A DNA stretch of 40,503 bases from Gordonia araii NBRC 100433 (lineage in GTDB: Bacteria; Actinomycetota; Actinomycetes; Mycobacteriales; Mycobacteriaceae): positions 1 to 40,503 of the forward strand of contig NZ_BAEE01000057.1 of assembly GCF_000241265.1 (NCBI RefSeq), in the 5' to 3' direction. The position numbers were made by a program, and so were the translations under genes. The notes under the pieces are model-generated. The model worked only from the letters and a program-made list of their open reading frames with translations, was not told the DNA's origin and searched no databases. Each line of letters starts with the position of its first letter. The stretch's first letter is position 1. Shown one piece after another: positions 26,704 through 37,216 of this stretch.

Positions 26704-26734
26704 CCACGCGAACCACGAAAACGAAAGAGAACCA

Positions 26735-27892
26735 ATGAGTTTCATCGAATCCGACGAGCGCAAGGAACTGCGTTCCGCCGTCGCCGCGCTGGGAAAGAAG
26801 TACGGCGCCGAGTACTTCCGCAAATGCGCCAAGGAAGATCTGAAGACCACCGATCTGTGGAAAGAGGCCGGTGAACTCGGCTTCATCGGCGTGAATCTCC
26901 CCGAGGAGTACGGCGGCGGCGGTGCCGGCATGTACGAGCTGTCGATCGTGATGGAGGAGCTCGCCGCGTCGGGCACCGGGCTGCTGATGCTCGTCGTTTC
27001 GCCGGCCATCTGCGGCAACATCATTGCCCGCTTCGGCACCGACGAGCAGAAGGACAAGTGGCTGCCGGGGCTGGCCAGCGGTGAAATCACCATGGCCTTC
27101 GGTATCACCGAGCCCGACGCGGGGTCGAATTCTCACCAGATCACGACGACGGCCCGTCGCGACGGTGACGACTGGATTCTGTCGGGGCAGAAGGTGTTCA
27201 TCTCCGGAGTCGACCAGGCCGACGCCGTGCTCATCGTCGGCCGCACCGAGGAGGCCAAGACCGGCAAACTCGCGCCGGCGTTGTTCATCGTGCCGACCGA
27301 CGCCGAGGGCTTCACCTATACGCAGATCCCGATGGAGCTACAGAACCCCGAGAAGCAGTTCCAGTTGTTCTTCGACGACGTACGGCTGCCCGGCGATGCG
27401 CTGGTCGGCGAGCCGGAGGCCGCCCTGAGTCAGCTGTTCGCCGGGCTGAACCCCGAGCGCATCATGGGCGCGGCGTCGGCGATCGGCATGGGTCGCTACG
27501 CGCTGGACAAGGCCGTCGCTTACGCGAAGGACCGCACCGTGTGGAAGACGCCGATCGGCGCGCACCAGGGCATCGCCCACCCGTTGGCCGCGGGCAAGGT
27601 CGAGCTTGAGATGGCCAAACTGATGATGCAGAAAGCCGCCACGCTCTACGACGCCGGTGACGACTGGGGTGCGGCCGAGCCGGCCAACATGGCGAAGTAC
27701 GCGGCCGCGGAGGCGTCGACCAAACTCGTCGACCAGGCCGTACACACGCTCGGCGGAAACGGTCTGACCAGTGAATACGGGCTGGCGCCGATGCTCGCGC
27801 TGGTTCGTATCGCCAAGGTCGCGCCGGTGAGCCGCGAGATGGTGCTGAACTTCGTCGCGCAGACCAGCCTCGGCCTGCCGAAGTCGTACTAG
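26735..27892 (+). CDS. fadE12: Acyl-CoA dehydrogenase, FadE12-like
   Basis: 385 residues from ATG 26735, 31 bp after accA2. Motifs: MAFGITEPDAGSNSHQITTTARRDGDDWILSGQKVFISG (FAD/substrate), and Glu241 in NPERIMGAAS at the isovaleryl/long-chain base position. The C-terminus HTLGGNGLTSEYGLAPM... lacks the medium-chain-type EGT signature. Mtb fadE12 follows accA2 in the same way. With FadE13 it gives the operon two oxidation steps on one substrate, possibly before and after carboxylation. Confidence 0.92.
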   Translation: MSFIESDERKELRSAVAALGKKYGAEYFRKCAKEDLKTTDLWKEAGELGFIGVNLPEEYGGGGAGMYELSIVMEELAASGTGLLMLVVSPAICGNIIARFGTDEQKDKWLPGLASGEITMAFGITEPDAGSNSHQITTTARRDGDDWILSGQKVFISGVDQADAVLIVGRTEEAKTGKLAPALFIVPTDAEGFTYTQIPMELQNPEKQFQLFFDDVRLPGDALVGEPEAALSQLFAGLNPERIMGAASAIGMGRYALDKAVAYAKDRTVWKTPIGAHQGIAHPLAAGKVELEMAKLMMQKAATLYDAGDDWGAAEPANMAKYAAAEASTKLVDQAVHTLGGNGLTSEYGLAPMLALVRIAKVAPVSREMVLNFVAQTSLGLPKSY

Positions 27893-27924
27893 CCGTCGCA
27901 GCCGGCCGGAGAAGGAGGAGAGCG

Positions 27925-28728
27925 ATGTCTGAAGCGCAACAGACCGTCGTCGAGGTCGAGACGACCCGTGCGGTCACGACGATCACCCTGAACTCGCCGT
28001 CGAACCGCAATGCGTTGTCGTCGGTGTTGGTGGGTCAGTTGTCGGCCGCGCTCGCCGAAGCCGCCGACGATACGTCGGTGCGGGCTGTCGTGCTGACCCA
28101 CGCGGGTGGAACCTTCTGCGCCGGCGCCGATCTGGGCGAGGCGCTGCGCCGGGGCCTGAGCCCGGAGGAGGCGACCGCCGAGGGCGCGCGAGCGATGGTC
28201 GGGCTGATGCGGACCATGCTGGCGATGCCGAAGCCGGTCATCGTCGTCGCGAATGGGCATGTGCGGGCGGGCGGTTTCGGCCTGCTCGGTTCGGCCGACA
28301 TCGCGCTCGTCGGCCCGGAGGCGACCTTCGCCCTCACTGAAGCGCGCCTGGGACTGGCACCCTCGATCATCTCGATCGTGCTGCTGCCCAAGATGTCGGC
28401 GCGCTCGGCCGGACGCTACTTCCTGACCGGTGAGAAGTTCGATCCGGCGACGGCCGAACGGATCGGCCTGGTGACCCAGGCGTCGTCGAGCGCCGAGGAG
28501 CTGTCCGCGGTGCTCGACGACGTCCTCACCGGTGTCCGCAAAGCCTCGCCACAGGGGCTGGCGGCGTCGAAGCGGCTGACTACCGCGGCGATCCTCGCGG
28601 ATTTCGACGAGAACGCGACCGCGCGAGCCGCCGAGTCGGCCGCCCTGTTCGCCTCCGACGAAGCGCGTGAGGGCATGACGGCCTTCCTGTCGAAGGGCAA
28701 GCCGAGCTGGGACACCAGCGAGCGATGA
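27925..28728 (+). CDS. echA7: Enoyl-CoA hydratase, EchA7-like
   Basis: 267 residues, ATG preceded by AAGGAGG-type site. Crotonase motifs: NSPSNRNALS, GGTFCAGADLGE (first oxyanion backbone), VANGHVRAGGFGLLGSADIAL, and FALTEARLGLAPSIIS. The last matches the (F/S)EVRxGLxPAxIS pattern of methylglutaconyl-/isohexenylglutaconyl-CoA hydratases rather than the PGAGG of short-chain enoyl-CoA hydratases. That fits hydration of the carboxylated enoyl-CoA made by AccA2/AccD2 (inference). Its stop overlaps the tetR start as ATGA. Confidence 0.92.
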   Translation: MSEAQQTVVEVETTRAVTTITLNSPSNRNALSSVLVGQLSAALAEAADDTSVRAVVLTHAGGTFCAGADLGEALRRGLSPEEATAEGARAMVGLMRTMLAMPKPVIVVANGHVRAGGFGLLGSADIALVGPEATFALTEARLGLAPSIISIVLLPKMSARSAGRYFLTGEKFDPATAERIGLVTQASSSAEELSAVLDDVLTGVRKASPQGLAASKRLTTAAILADFDENATARAAESAALFASDEAREGMTAFLSKGKPSWDTSER

Positions 28729-29324
28729 CCGCCGCCCGCCAGCCGCAGCAGGAACGCTCTCGCGCGACGCGGGAGCGCCTACTGGATGCGACCGTGGAAA
28801 TGCTTGCGGCGCAAGGATGGTCGGCGACCACGGTCGCGGCGGTCGCCGAGGCGGCCGGGGTCTCGCGCGGAGCGGCGCAGCATCACTTTCCGACCAGGGA
28901 ATCGCTCATCACCGCCGTCATGGAGGAAATGTTCGAGTCGATGACCAGTGGTGCGTCGATGGCGATCACCGAGTTCCCCGACGATCACGACGCCCGGGTG
29001 GCCGCCGTCGTCGACAAGGCCGTCGCGATCTACACCGGCACCGAGTTCAAGGCCGCACTGCAGGTGTGGGCGGCGGCCGCGTCCGATCCGGCGCTGCGCG
29101 AAGTGATCCTGCCGTTGGAGGCGAAGCTCGCGCGGGCGGCGCACAAGTTCACCGTGAAGGCGCTCGACCCGTCCGGGGAGAACGCCGAGGCCCACCGGCT
29201 GGCCCAGGTGACCTTGGACCTGGCACGCGGGCTCGGTCTGGCCGACACGCTGTCGGACGACTCTCGCCGTCGTCAGCAGGTCGTCGCGACCTGGAGCGAA
29301 CAGCTCGCCGACGCGCTGCGCTGA
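28725..29324 (+). CDS. TetR-family regulator closing the AccA2/D2 operon
   Basis: 199 residues. N-terminal HTH: ERLLDATVEMLAAQGWSATTVAAVAEAAGVSRGAAQHHFPTRESLITAVMEEM. The C-terminal domain resembles actinobacterial TetR C-domains adapted to acyl-type ligands, with FKAALQVWAAAASDPALREVILPLEAK. Co-translated with echA7, so likely the autorepressor of the operon sensing its acyl-CoA or substrate. No obvious palindrome is found upstream of the first gene at 19203, so the operator is not identified. Confidence 0.9.
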   Translation: MTAARQPQQERSRATRERLLDATVEMLAAQGWSATTVAAVAEAAGVSRGAAQHHFPTRESLITAVMEEMFESMTSGASMAITEFPDDHDARVAAVVDKAVAIYTGTEFKAALQVWAAAASDPALREVILPLEAKLARAAHKFTVKALDPSGENAEAHRLAQVTLDLARGLGLADTLSDDSRRRQQVVATWSEQLADALR

Positions 29325-29333
29325 ACCTCGGCG

Positions 29334-29792
29334 TCAACGAACCCTGACCGTCGCCGAGCATGCGGTCGAGCGCAACGACCAGAACTTGTTGCTGTTGTAG
29401 GTCCGCAGTTTCAACGTGACGCGACCGGAGCCGGTCCGGATGTTGATGAAGGTCGCGGCACCGGCGTTGAGGTTGCTGTAGGAAATGGTGCTCGCATGCC
29501 CGCGTTCACCCGTGGTCAGGTTGTGCCAGGCCAGACGCGGACGGTTCTGGTAGCCGAAGACCGACTTCGACTGCGCGACGACCACGGTGATCCGGCCTCG
29601 CTCCTTGGGGAGCCATTGCGTCGTCGTGATCCGACCCGCGTACGGGTTGTCGATGACGTTCGGGCTGATGCTCTTGCAGATGGCCGTCGTTTTGTGACGG
29701 ACCTCGCCGGCATGGGCGAGAGGAGCCGGGGCGGCGATTCCGGCGAGGGCGATCGCGGTTGCGGCGATCAGTCGGGTCGGTTGTGCAGTCAT
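29334..29792 (-). CDS. Secreted small protein with one possible disulfide
   Basis: 152 residues from ATG 29792, selected by AGGAGG seven bases upstream (a longer frame to 29864 lacks it). A Sec signal peptide occupies about 1-28: RLIAATAIALAGIAAPAPLAHA, then cut before GEV. The mature part has two cysteines, Cys39 and Cys145, and beta-rich basic segments (ERGRITVVVAQSKSVFGYQ, GRVTLKLRTYNSNKFWSLRS). No family recognised. Convergent with tetR, with 9 bp between. Confidence 0.82.
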   Translation of the reverse strand: MTAQPTRLIAATAIALAGIAAPAPLAHAGEVRHKTTAICKSISPNVIDNPYAGRITTTQWLPKERGRITVVVAQSKSVFGYQNRPRLAWHNLTTGERGHASTISYSNLNAGAATFINIRTGSGRVTLKLRTYNSNKFWSLRSTACSATVRVR

Positions 29793-29885
29793 CCTTTGCC
29801 TCCTTCCGACGGCCGCCGGATAGGCGGTGCCCGATTCGGAATACCCGGGACTGCGATCAATCAAACATCAGTCGTTGCGGGAACT

Positions 29886-30047
29886 GGGCACGGTCGGCGG
29901 AAATGTGGGCACGGTCGGCGGGAATGTGGGCACGGTCGGCGGGAATGTGGGCACAGTCGGCGGGAATGTGGGCACAGTCGGCGGGAATGTGGGCACGGTC
30001 GGCGGGAATGTGGGTACGGTCGGCGGGAATGTGGGCACGGTCGGCGT
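29886..30047. repeat. 21-bp tandem array (7 full units plus a partial)
   Basis: Unit GGGCACGGTCGGCGGGAATGT at 29886, 29907, 29928, 29949, 29970, 29991 and 30012, then a partial unit to 30047 immediately before the methyltransferase stop. Units differ by single substitutions (A for G in units 4 and 5, T in unit 7, A in unit 1). Read on the plus strand it is open and would encode GTVGGNV heptads, but there is no start signal. Confidence 0.95.
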
Positions 30048-30782
30048 TCAGTTGCGGCGGAGGTGGACCACGTTGTCGGTCCGCGCGCAGGGATTGCCCT
30101 CGGGATCGGTCATCGCTACCTCGGCTAACCCGATGTGGATCGTCGTCCAGCCGCTCGACTCCGCTCCGGACGTTGCTGCCGATTCCGGTCCGGATGCCGC
30201 ACCGGACGTCGCTGCCGGTGATTCCGGTGGCGGATCGGTCGGGGCGGCCCCGATATCGGCGAGTACATCGTCGGTACTGGGGAACTCGGGCGGATCACCG
30301 TCGAACCGGAAATCCGGCATGCCCCAGTGTCCGACGACGAGCAGGGAGCCGCCCGGTGCGACGGCCGCCGCGGCTTTGCGGAGGATGTCGGCCCGGGCCA
30401 GCTCGACCTGCGAATGCAAATAGAAAGCGCTGACGAGGTCCCAGGTGCCGACGGGGAAGTCGTTGCTCAGGTCGACGCGGCGCCAGGCTATAGCTTCATC
30501 CGGCAGGCCGGCTTCCCGGGCGTGCTCCCGCCCGACCGCCAGCGCCGCCTCGGCGATGTCGACAGCGGTCACCGACCAGCCCTGCTGCGCCAGCCAGATG
30601 GCGTCGGCGCCCGACCCGCAGCCCAGGTCCAGCGCGGTGCGCCCCGCTGTCTGAAGGCCGGCCGTCTCGTCGACCAGGATCGCATTGGGCTTCCCGCTCC
30701 ACGGGCGCTTGCCGTCACCGTAGAAGTCCTCCCAGTGGTCGCGGGGATCAACGGGACGGGCCGGGTCACCGTGCTGGTGCAT
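30048..30782 (-). CDS. Class I SAM-dependent methyltransferase with low-complexity insert
   Basis: 244 residues from ATG 30782 (GAGG 8 bases upstream); GTG 30788 is less likely. Motif I is ALDLGCGSGADAIWLA (Asp52-Gly58), motif II VTAVDIAEAALAVGRE, motif IV WDLVSAFYLHSQ, as in TehB/thiopurine-type small-molecule methyltransferases. Residues about 179-211 are a Ala/Ser/Thr/Pro/Glu-rich insert encoded by imperfect repeats (near 30150-30248), breaking the sheet before SGWTTIHIGLAEV. Substrate is unknown. It stands alone, 55 bp after katG. Confidence 0.9.
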   Translation of the reverse strand: MHQHGDPARPVDPRDHWEDFYGDGKRPWSGKPNAILVDETAGLQTAGRTALDLGCGSGADAIWLAQQGWSVTAVDIAEAALAVGREHAREAGLPDEAIAWRRVDLSNDFPVGTWDLVSAFYLHSQVELARADILRKAAAAVAPGGSLLVVGHWGMPDFRFDGDPPEFPSTDDVLADIGAAPTDPPPESPAATSGAASGPESAATSGAESSGWTTIHIGLAEVAMTDPEGNPCARTDNVVHLRRN

Positions 30783-30813
30783 GCTCACACCCTCACGGTA
30801 GCCCGGCCCGTTG

Positions 30814-30831
30814 GTCTCGACGTATCGAGAC
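30814..30831. terminator. Collapsed repeat hairpin between katG and methyltransferase
   Basis: GTCTCGA (30814-30820), 4-base loop, TCGAGAC (30825-30831): a perfect 7-bp stem, 6 bp beyond the katG stop. It is the two outer ends of the dispersed repeat joined directly. No T tract follows on the minus strand, so termination is only a possibility. Confidence 0.5.
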
Positions 30832-30836
30832 GCCGA

Positions 30837-33550
<2,714 letters not shown>

Positions 33551-33563
33551 AACTCCAGTGTGC

Positions 33564-33582
33564 CTCAGTTTTCTTGACTGAG
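33564..33582. promoter_or_regulatory. FurA-type operator upstream of furA
   Basis: CTCAGT-7-ACTGAG, a 6-7-6 inverted repeat 14 bp upstream of the furA start in a markedly AT-rich patch. On the coding strand AGAAAACTG occurs twice in this patch (once inside the repeat). Autoregulation of furA-katG by FurA through an AT-rich site near the start is known in mycobacteria and Streptomyces; the exact site here is inferred. Confidence 0.6.
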
Positions 33583-33638
33583 TACAGTTTTCTCGAAATT
33601 GGGGACCTTTTGCCTGCTCGTGGCCTCGATCGTTTTCG

Positions 33639-35042
33639 TCATTCCACGTGTGCGGCGCGGTCGCGCGGCAGAATCAGCCATGCCGCGGCGCTGGCGGCGA
33701 CCAGGAGCCAGGCGGCCATCGCGAGGCCCGTGCGGAAACCGTCCGCGGCAACGGAGTACTGGGCGGCGATGGTGACGAGGACGGCCAATCCGATGGTTCC
33801 GCCGAGTTGGCGGGAGCTGTTCAGGACGCCGGACGCGATCCCGGCGTCGTCGGGGCCGACGCCCGTCGTGCCGGCCACGCCGATGAGCATCATCGAGCCG
33901 CCGATGCCGATGGCCGTGACCACCGAGGGGACGAACATGCCCAGCCAGAAGTCGTAGGTGTCGGGGAGGCGGGAGAACATCGCCAGGCCGGCCGCGCCGA
34001 TCAGACCGAAGACCACGATGACTTTCCGCGGGCCGTAGGTCTTGGCGAGTTTGGTGGCCGCCGCGATGCCGACCACGACGAAGAAGCAGAAGGGGAGAAA
34101 GAGGACGCCGGCCGCGCGAGGCGTCAGGGCCCACACCTGCTGGAGGTAGAGCGAGCAGAAGTAGAAGGCGGCCAGCTGTCCGGCGGCGAGCATGAACCCG
34201 AAGACGTTGGCGCCGACGATGCTGCGTGTGGCAAGGACCCGGATCGGCATCATGGGGTGGTCGCTGGCGCGTTCGGTCGCCGCGAATCCGAGCAGGAGCA
34301 CGACCGCGACGACGAAACCGATCAGCGCGCGGGCAGACGTCCAGCCGTACTCTCCGGTCGCCGTGACCGCGTAGATGAGCGCGCCGAGGCCCACGGTGAC
34401 CAGAACCCCGCCGAGCAGGTCGATCTGAGTGTCGCGCCGGTCTCCGCGCGGCACGCTCGCCAGTGCGCTTGCCAATACCAGCGCGATGATCGGGATGTTG
34501 ACGAACATGACCGCGCGCCAGCTGAAGGCCTCGGTGAGCAGTCCGCTGGCGACGACGCCGACGGCACCCCCGGCTGCGCTCGCCGCGCCCCACACCGCCA
34601 TTGCCCTGCGCCGCCGGTCTTCGTCGGCGATGGTGGCCACGAGTGCCAGTGCCGCCGGTGCGATCAGGGCTCCGGCCAGCCCTTGCGCGGCCCGAGCGCC
34701 GACGAGCAACCCGGGGGTCTGCGCCAGACCGCCGATGGCGCTCGCCACCGCGAAAGACGTCAACCCGGTGATGATCACCGTGCGGCGGCCCCAGATGTCG
34801 CCCAGGCGGCCGCCGACGAGGAGGAAGCCGGCGAAACACAGTAGGTATGCGGTCACCACCCATTGCAGGCCGGCGTCGGTGAATCCGAGGTCGGCCTTGG
34901 CGTCGGGGAGAGCGATGTTCACCAGCGACATGTCGAGGCCGACTAGGAACTGCAGGCCGAAGACCGTCGCGATCAGGAGCCCGGTGCGGCGGGGAACGGG
35001 TGAGACAGGTGCGTCGCCGCGGGCAGCGGATTCAGTCGACAT
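33639..35042 (-). CDS. MFS drug exporter, DHA2 (14-TMS) family
   Basis: 467 residues from ATG 35042 with GGAAGG seven bases upstream. The 14-helix DHA2 plan is visible: FLVGLDMSLVNIALPDAKADLGFTDAGLQWVVTAYLLCFAGFLLVGGRLGDIWGRR (motifs D1 and A), AAQGLAGALIAPAALALV, motif C-like AAGGAVGVVASGLLTEAFSWRAVMFVNIPI, and a second half from about 250. Homologues export dyes, antibiotics or quaternary amines by proton antiport. It is divergent from a TetR gene, with paired palindromes at its start, the standard arrangement for inducible multidrug export. Confidence 0.94.
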   Translation of the reverse strand: MSTESAARGDAPVSPVPRRTGLLIATVFGLQFLVGLDMSLVNIALPDAKADLGFTDAGLQWVVTAYLLCFAGFLLVGGRLGDIWGRRTVIITGLTSFAVASAIGGLAQTPGLLVGARAAQGLAGALIAPAALALVATIADEDRRRRAMAVWGAASAAGGAVGVVASGLLTEAFSWRAVMFVNIPIIALVLASALASVPRGDRRDTQIDLLGGVLVTVGLGALIYAVTATGEYGWTSARALIGFVVAVVLLLGFAATERASDHPMMPIRVLATRSIVGANVFGFMLAAGQLAAFYFCSLYLQQVWALTPRAAGVLFLPFCFFVVVGIAAATKLAKTYGPRKVIVVFGLIGAAGLAMFSRLPDTYDFWLGMFVPSVVTAIGIGGSMMLIGVAGTTGVGPDDAGIASGVLNSSRQLGGTIGLAVLVTIAAQYSVAADGFRTGLAMAAWLLVAASAAAWLILPRDRAAHVE

Positions 35043-35060
35043 GGGCACGCCTTCCGGTAG

Positions 35061-35090
35061 TCGTGCATGTACGAAATCGTGCGCGTACGA
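35061..35090. promoter_or_regulatory. Paired TetR-operator palindromes
   Basis: TCGTGCATGTACGA (35061-35074) and TCGTGCGCGTACGA (35077-35090) are 14-bp near-palindromes of the form TCGT-G-nnnn-T-ACGA, 16 bp apart. They also read as two 16-bp direct repeats (35062-35077, 35078-35093). They lie 19 bp upstream of the MFS start and about 107 bp upstream of tetR. Confidence 0.78.
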
Positions 35091-35197
35091 AATCTACCGG
35101 TCTTCGGGCCGAAAGGGAAGGGCCGCCTAACTCGGAGCCGGAACCGCTGCGCGGCATGGTCCGGCGCCGAGGCGGGCTGATGGGCCAAGATGGAGGC

Positions 35198-35827
35198 ATG
35201 CCACCGTCAGCCTCCCTCGATCGAACGACGATCATCGACGCCGCGCTCGCGATCCTGGAGCACGAAGGCGCCGACAAGCTGACGATGCGGAGGCTGGCCG
35301 ACGAGCTCGGCTCCAAGCCGATGACGCTGTACCACTACGTGCCCAACAAGGAGGCGCTGCTGTCGATGGCCCTCTCGGAGGTCGCCGCGCGGATCGATTG
35401 GGCCGTGCCGACGGGTCCGCCGCGTGAGCGGATGATCGAGATCGCGATCGATATGCGAGATCGCCTCGCCGCGATCCCCTGGATCGTGGCGATTCTTCAA
35501 GAGGGCGCCAACGTCGGTACCCCGGCCCTGGCCATCGCCGAACGCTTCTTCGAGGCGGCCTACGAATTGGGTGCCGACGATCAGACGGTGCTGGATCTAT
35601 GGCGAGTGGTGTGGTCGTTGACGGTCAGCGATGTCCATTGGGCCGAGCTGGCCAGGCAGCGCGCGGCCGGTCAGCACGGGTGGTTCGACACCATCGATCC
35701 GGCCGCCGTCGCCGATCTGCCCCGCGTGTCGGCCATGCTGCCGAAGTGGCGACAGGTCGTCGACAACTTCGATCTGCGGCGGGCCATCGCGGCGCAGATC
35801 GACGGAATGCTGGGCTCGTCCGGCTGA
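35198..35827 (+). CDS. TetR-family regulator of the MFS exporter
   Basis: 209 residues from ATG 35198 (MPPSASLDRTTIIDAALAILEHEG). ATG 35180 adds six residues and has better ribosome-site spacing; GGAGG lies only one base before 35198, so the start is uncertain. HTH: DKLTMRRLADELGSKPMTLYHYVPNKEALLSMAL. The C-terminal part (DMRDRLAAIPWIVAILQEGANVG...) is of the TetR_C_1 type seen in tetracycline-like drug sensors. Divergent from the DHA2 exporter, so it probably represses it and itself via 35061-35090. Confidence 0.88.
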   Translation: MPPSASLDRTTIIDAALAILEHEGADKLTMRRLADELGSKPMTLYHYVPNKEALLSMALSEVAARIDWAVPTGPPRERMIEIAIDMRDRLAAIPWIVAILQEGANVGTPALAIAERFFEAAYELGADDQTVLDLWRVVWSLTVSDVHWAELARQRAAGQHGWFDTIDPAAVADLPRVSAMLPKWRQVVDNFDLRRAIAAQIDGMLGSSG

Positions 35828-35853
35828 CAATTTCGTCCGCTGTGGCCGGTGTC

Positions 35854-35870
35854 GTGGTCATAGTGACCAC
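35854..35870. terminator. Hairpin between convergent tetR and MFS genes
   Basis: GTGGTCA, 3-base loop TAG, TGACCAC: perfect 7-bp stem 26 bp after the tetR stop and 23 bp before the MFS stop. Symmetric position suits a bidirectional terminator; no strong T tract. Confidence 0.55.
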
Positions 35871-35893
35871 CTGTGGGTGCCCAGACGACGATT

Positions 35894-37168
35894 TTAGTCG
35901 GTCGACGACGGGACCTCGGTGACGACGACGGGGAGTGGGCGGCAAGCAACGGCCGCACCGGCGGTGAGCGCGGCGATCGAGGCGAAGAGGAAGGTCGTCG
36001 GCACCGTCCAGCCGTTGGTGGTCTCGTGCAGTACGCCGACGAACAGCGGGCCGGCACAGGCGAGCAGATAGCCGACGCCCTGGGCGAACCCGGAGAGCGC
36101 GGCCGACTCCGCGTCGGTGCGGGTCCGAAGGTTGATCAGCGTCAGGGCCATCGGGAAGGTCGTCGGCCCGATTCCCAGCAGGACCACCCACACCCAGGTG
36201 CCGTGCGTCGGTGCCCATACGATCCCGACGAGGCCGATGATCAGGCAGGTCATGAAGAAGATCACGAACCCGAACGGGTTGCGGAAGCGGGCGCAGATCG
36301 CAGGTGCGACCAGTGTGCCGAAGAATCCGAGGGCGGCGAAGACGGCGACGACCGCCCCGCCGAGGCTCTCGCTGCCGCCGGCGTCGGTGACCATGGTCGG
36401 CAGCCAGGTGAATAGCGAGTAGGTCACCAGCGAGGTCATCCCGAACATGAAGGTCATGCCCCACGCGAGCGGTGTGCGCCACAGGCCCGTCGCCCGCTCG
36501 GCGGTGACGGTCGGGCGAGAGGCGCGGTCGCGACGACGCGCGACGACGATGCCGACCCACGGCAGAACGGCCATCGCGGGCACCAGCGCCCAGACGGCCA
36601 GGGAGATCCGCCAGCCGTGGGCGTCAGCGACCGGGACGGCCAATGCCGCCGGCACCGCGGTGCCGAGCTGGACGAAGGTGATGTACGCGGTCGACATCAG
36701 GGCGATGCGGTCGCTGAAGTAGCGCTTGACGAGCGGCGGGATGACGATGTTGCCGATTCCCATGCCGATCAGTGCGACGCCGGACCACACCAGCAGAGCG
36801 GCGGTCGACGACGAGAACGACCGGACCGCGATACCGACTCCGGTTGCCACCACCGCGGCGAGGGTCAGCTGTTCGAGGCCGAACCGCCGGCTCAACATCG
36901 GGGCGACGAACCCGGCCAAGGCGAACATCGCCGTGGGCATCATGCCGACGATCCCGATGGTGGTCGCGCCGAAGCCGATCTCCTCGGCGATGCGAGAGAG
37001 CAGCGGCGCGATCGAGGTCACCGCCGTGCGCAGCGAGGCGGCGAAGACGAGGATCGCGACGACCACGATGATGCGGCCGGATAGCGCAGACCGCGCCACC
37101 GCACGCTTCGACGGCGCGGTGGCGGGGAGCGCGGTGGCGAGGTCGGGGTCGTCGACGAGCATCGGCAT
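35894..37168 (-). CDS. MFS transporter, CynX/NimT (cyanate/nitroimidazole) family
   Basis: 424 residues from ATG 37168; ATG 37162 two codons on is possible. Twelve helices: ILVFAASLRTAVTSIAPLLSRIAEEIGFGATTIGIVGMMPTAMFALAGF is the CynX-type opening (LRxAVTSIxPLL), with GxGIGNIVIPPLVKRYFSDR in helix 4-5 and LWRTPLAWGMTFMFGMTSLVTYSLFTWLPTMV in the second half. CynX/YeaN-like proteins move small anions or drugs; the substrate here is unknown. No Shine-Dalgarno is seen. The start is 4 bp from the first of two operators shared with the GntR gene. Confidence 0.92.
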   Translation of the reverse strand: MPMLVDDPDLATALPATAPSKRAVARSALSGRIIVVVAILVFAASLRTAVTSIAPLLSRIAEEIGFGATTIGIVGMMPTAMFALAGFVAPMLSRRFGLEQLTLAAVVATGVGIAVRSFSSSTAALLVWSGVALIGMGIGNIVIPPLVKRYFSDRIALMSTAYITFVQLGTAVPAALAVPVADAHGWRISLAVWALVPAMAVLPWVGIVVARRRDRASRPTVTAERATGLWRTPLAWGMTFMFGMTSLVTYSLFTWLPTMVTDAGGSESLGGAVVAVFAALGFFGTLVAPAICARFRNPFGFVIFFMTCLIIGLVGIVWAPTHGTWVWVVLLGIGPTTFPMALTLINLRTRTDAESAALSGFAQGVGYLLACAGPLFVGVLHETTNGWTVPTTFLFASIAALTAGAAVACRPLPVVVTEVPSSTD

Positions 37169-37172
37169 ACCA

Positions 37173-37214
37173 ATTCATAGGATGAATTTCGGACCCTGAA
37201 ATCATAGGATGAAT
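37173..37214. promoter_or_regulatory. Two GntR-operator-like inverted repeats
   Basis: ATTCAT-AGG-ATGAAT (37173-37187) and AATCAT-AGG-ATGAAT (37200-37214), 27 bp apart, occupy nearly the whole 48-bp gap between the MFS start (37168) and the gntR start (37217). The second includes the AGGA ribosome-binding bases of gntR. Very likely the GntR binding sites for autoregulation and MFS control. Confidence 0.8.
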
Positions 37215-37216
37215 CC

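Noticed and set aside
29827..30423. Plus-strand open frame encoding GTVGGNV heptad repeats
   Set aside because: It runs antisense through the methyltransferase, lacks a ribosome site and owes its openness to the 21-bp array. Kept only as a note under the array.
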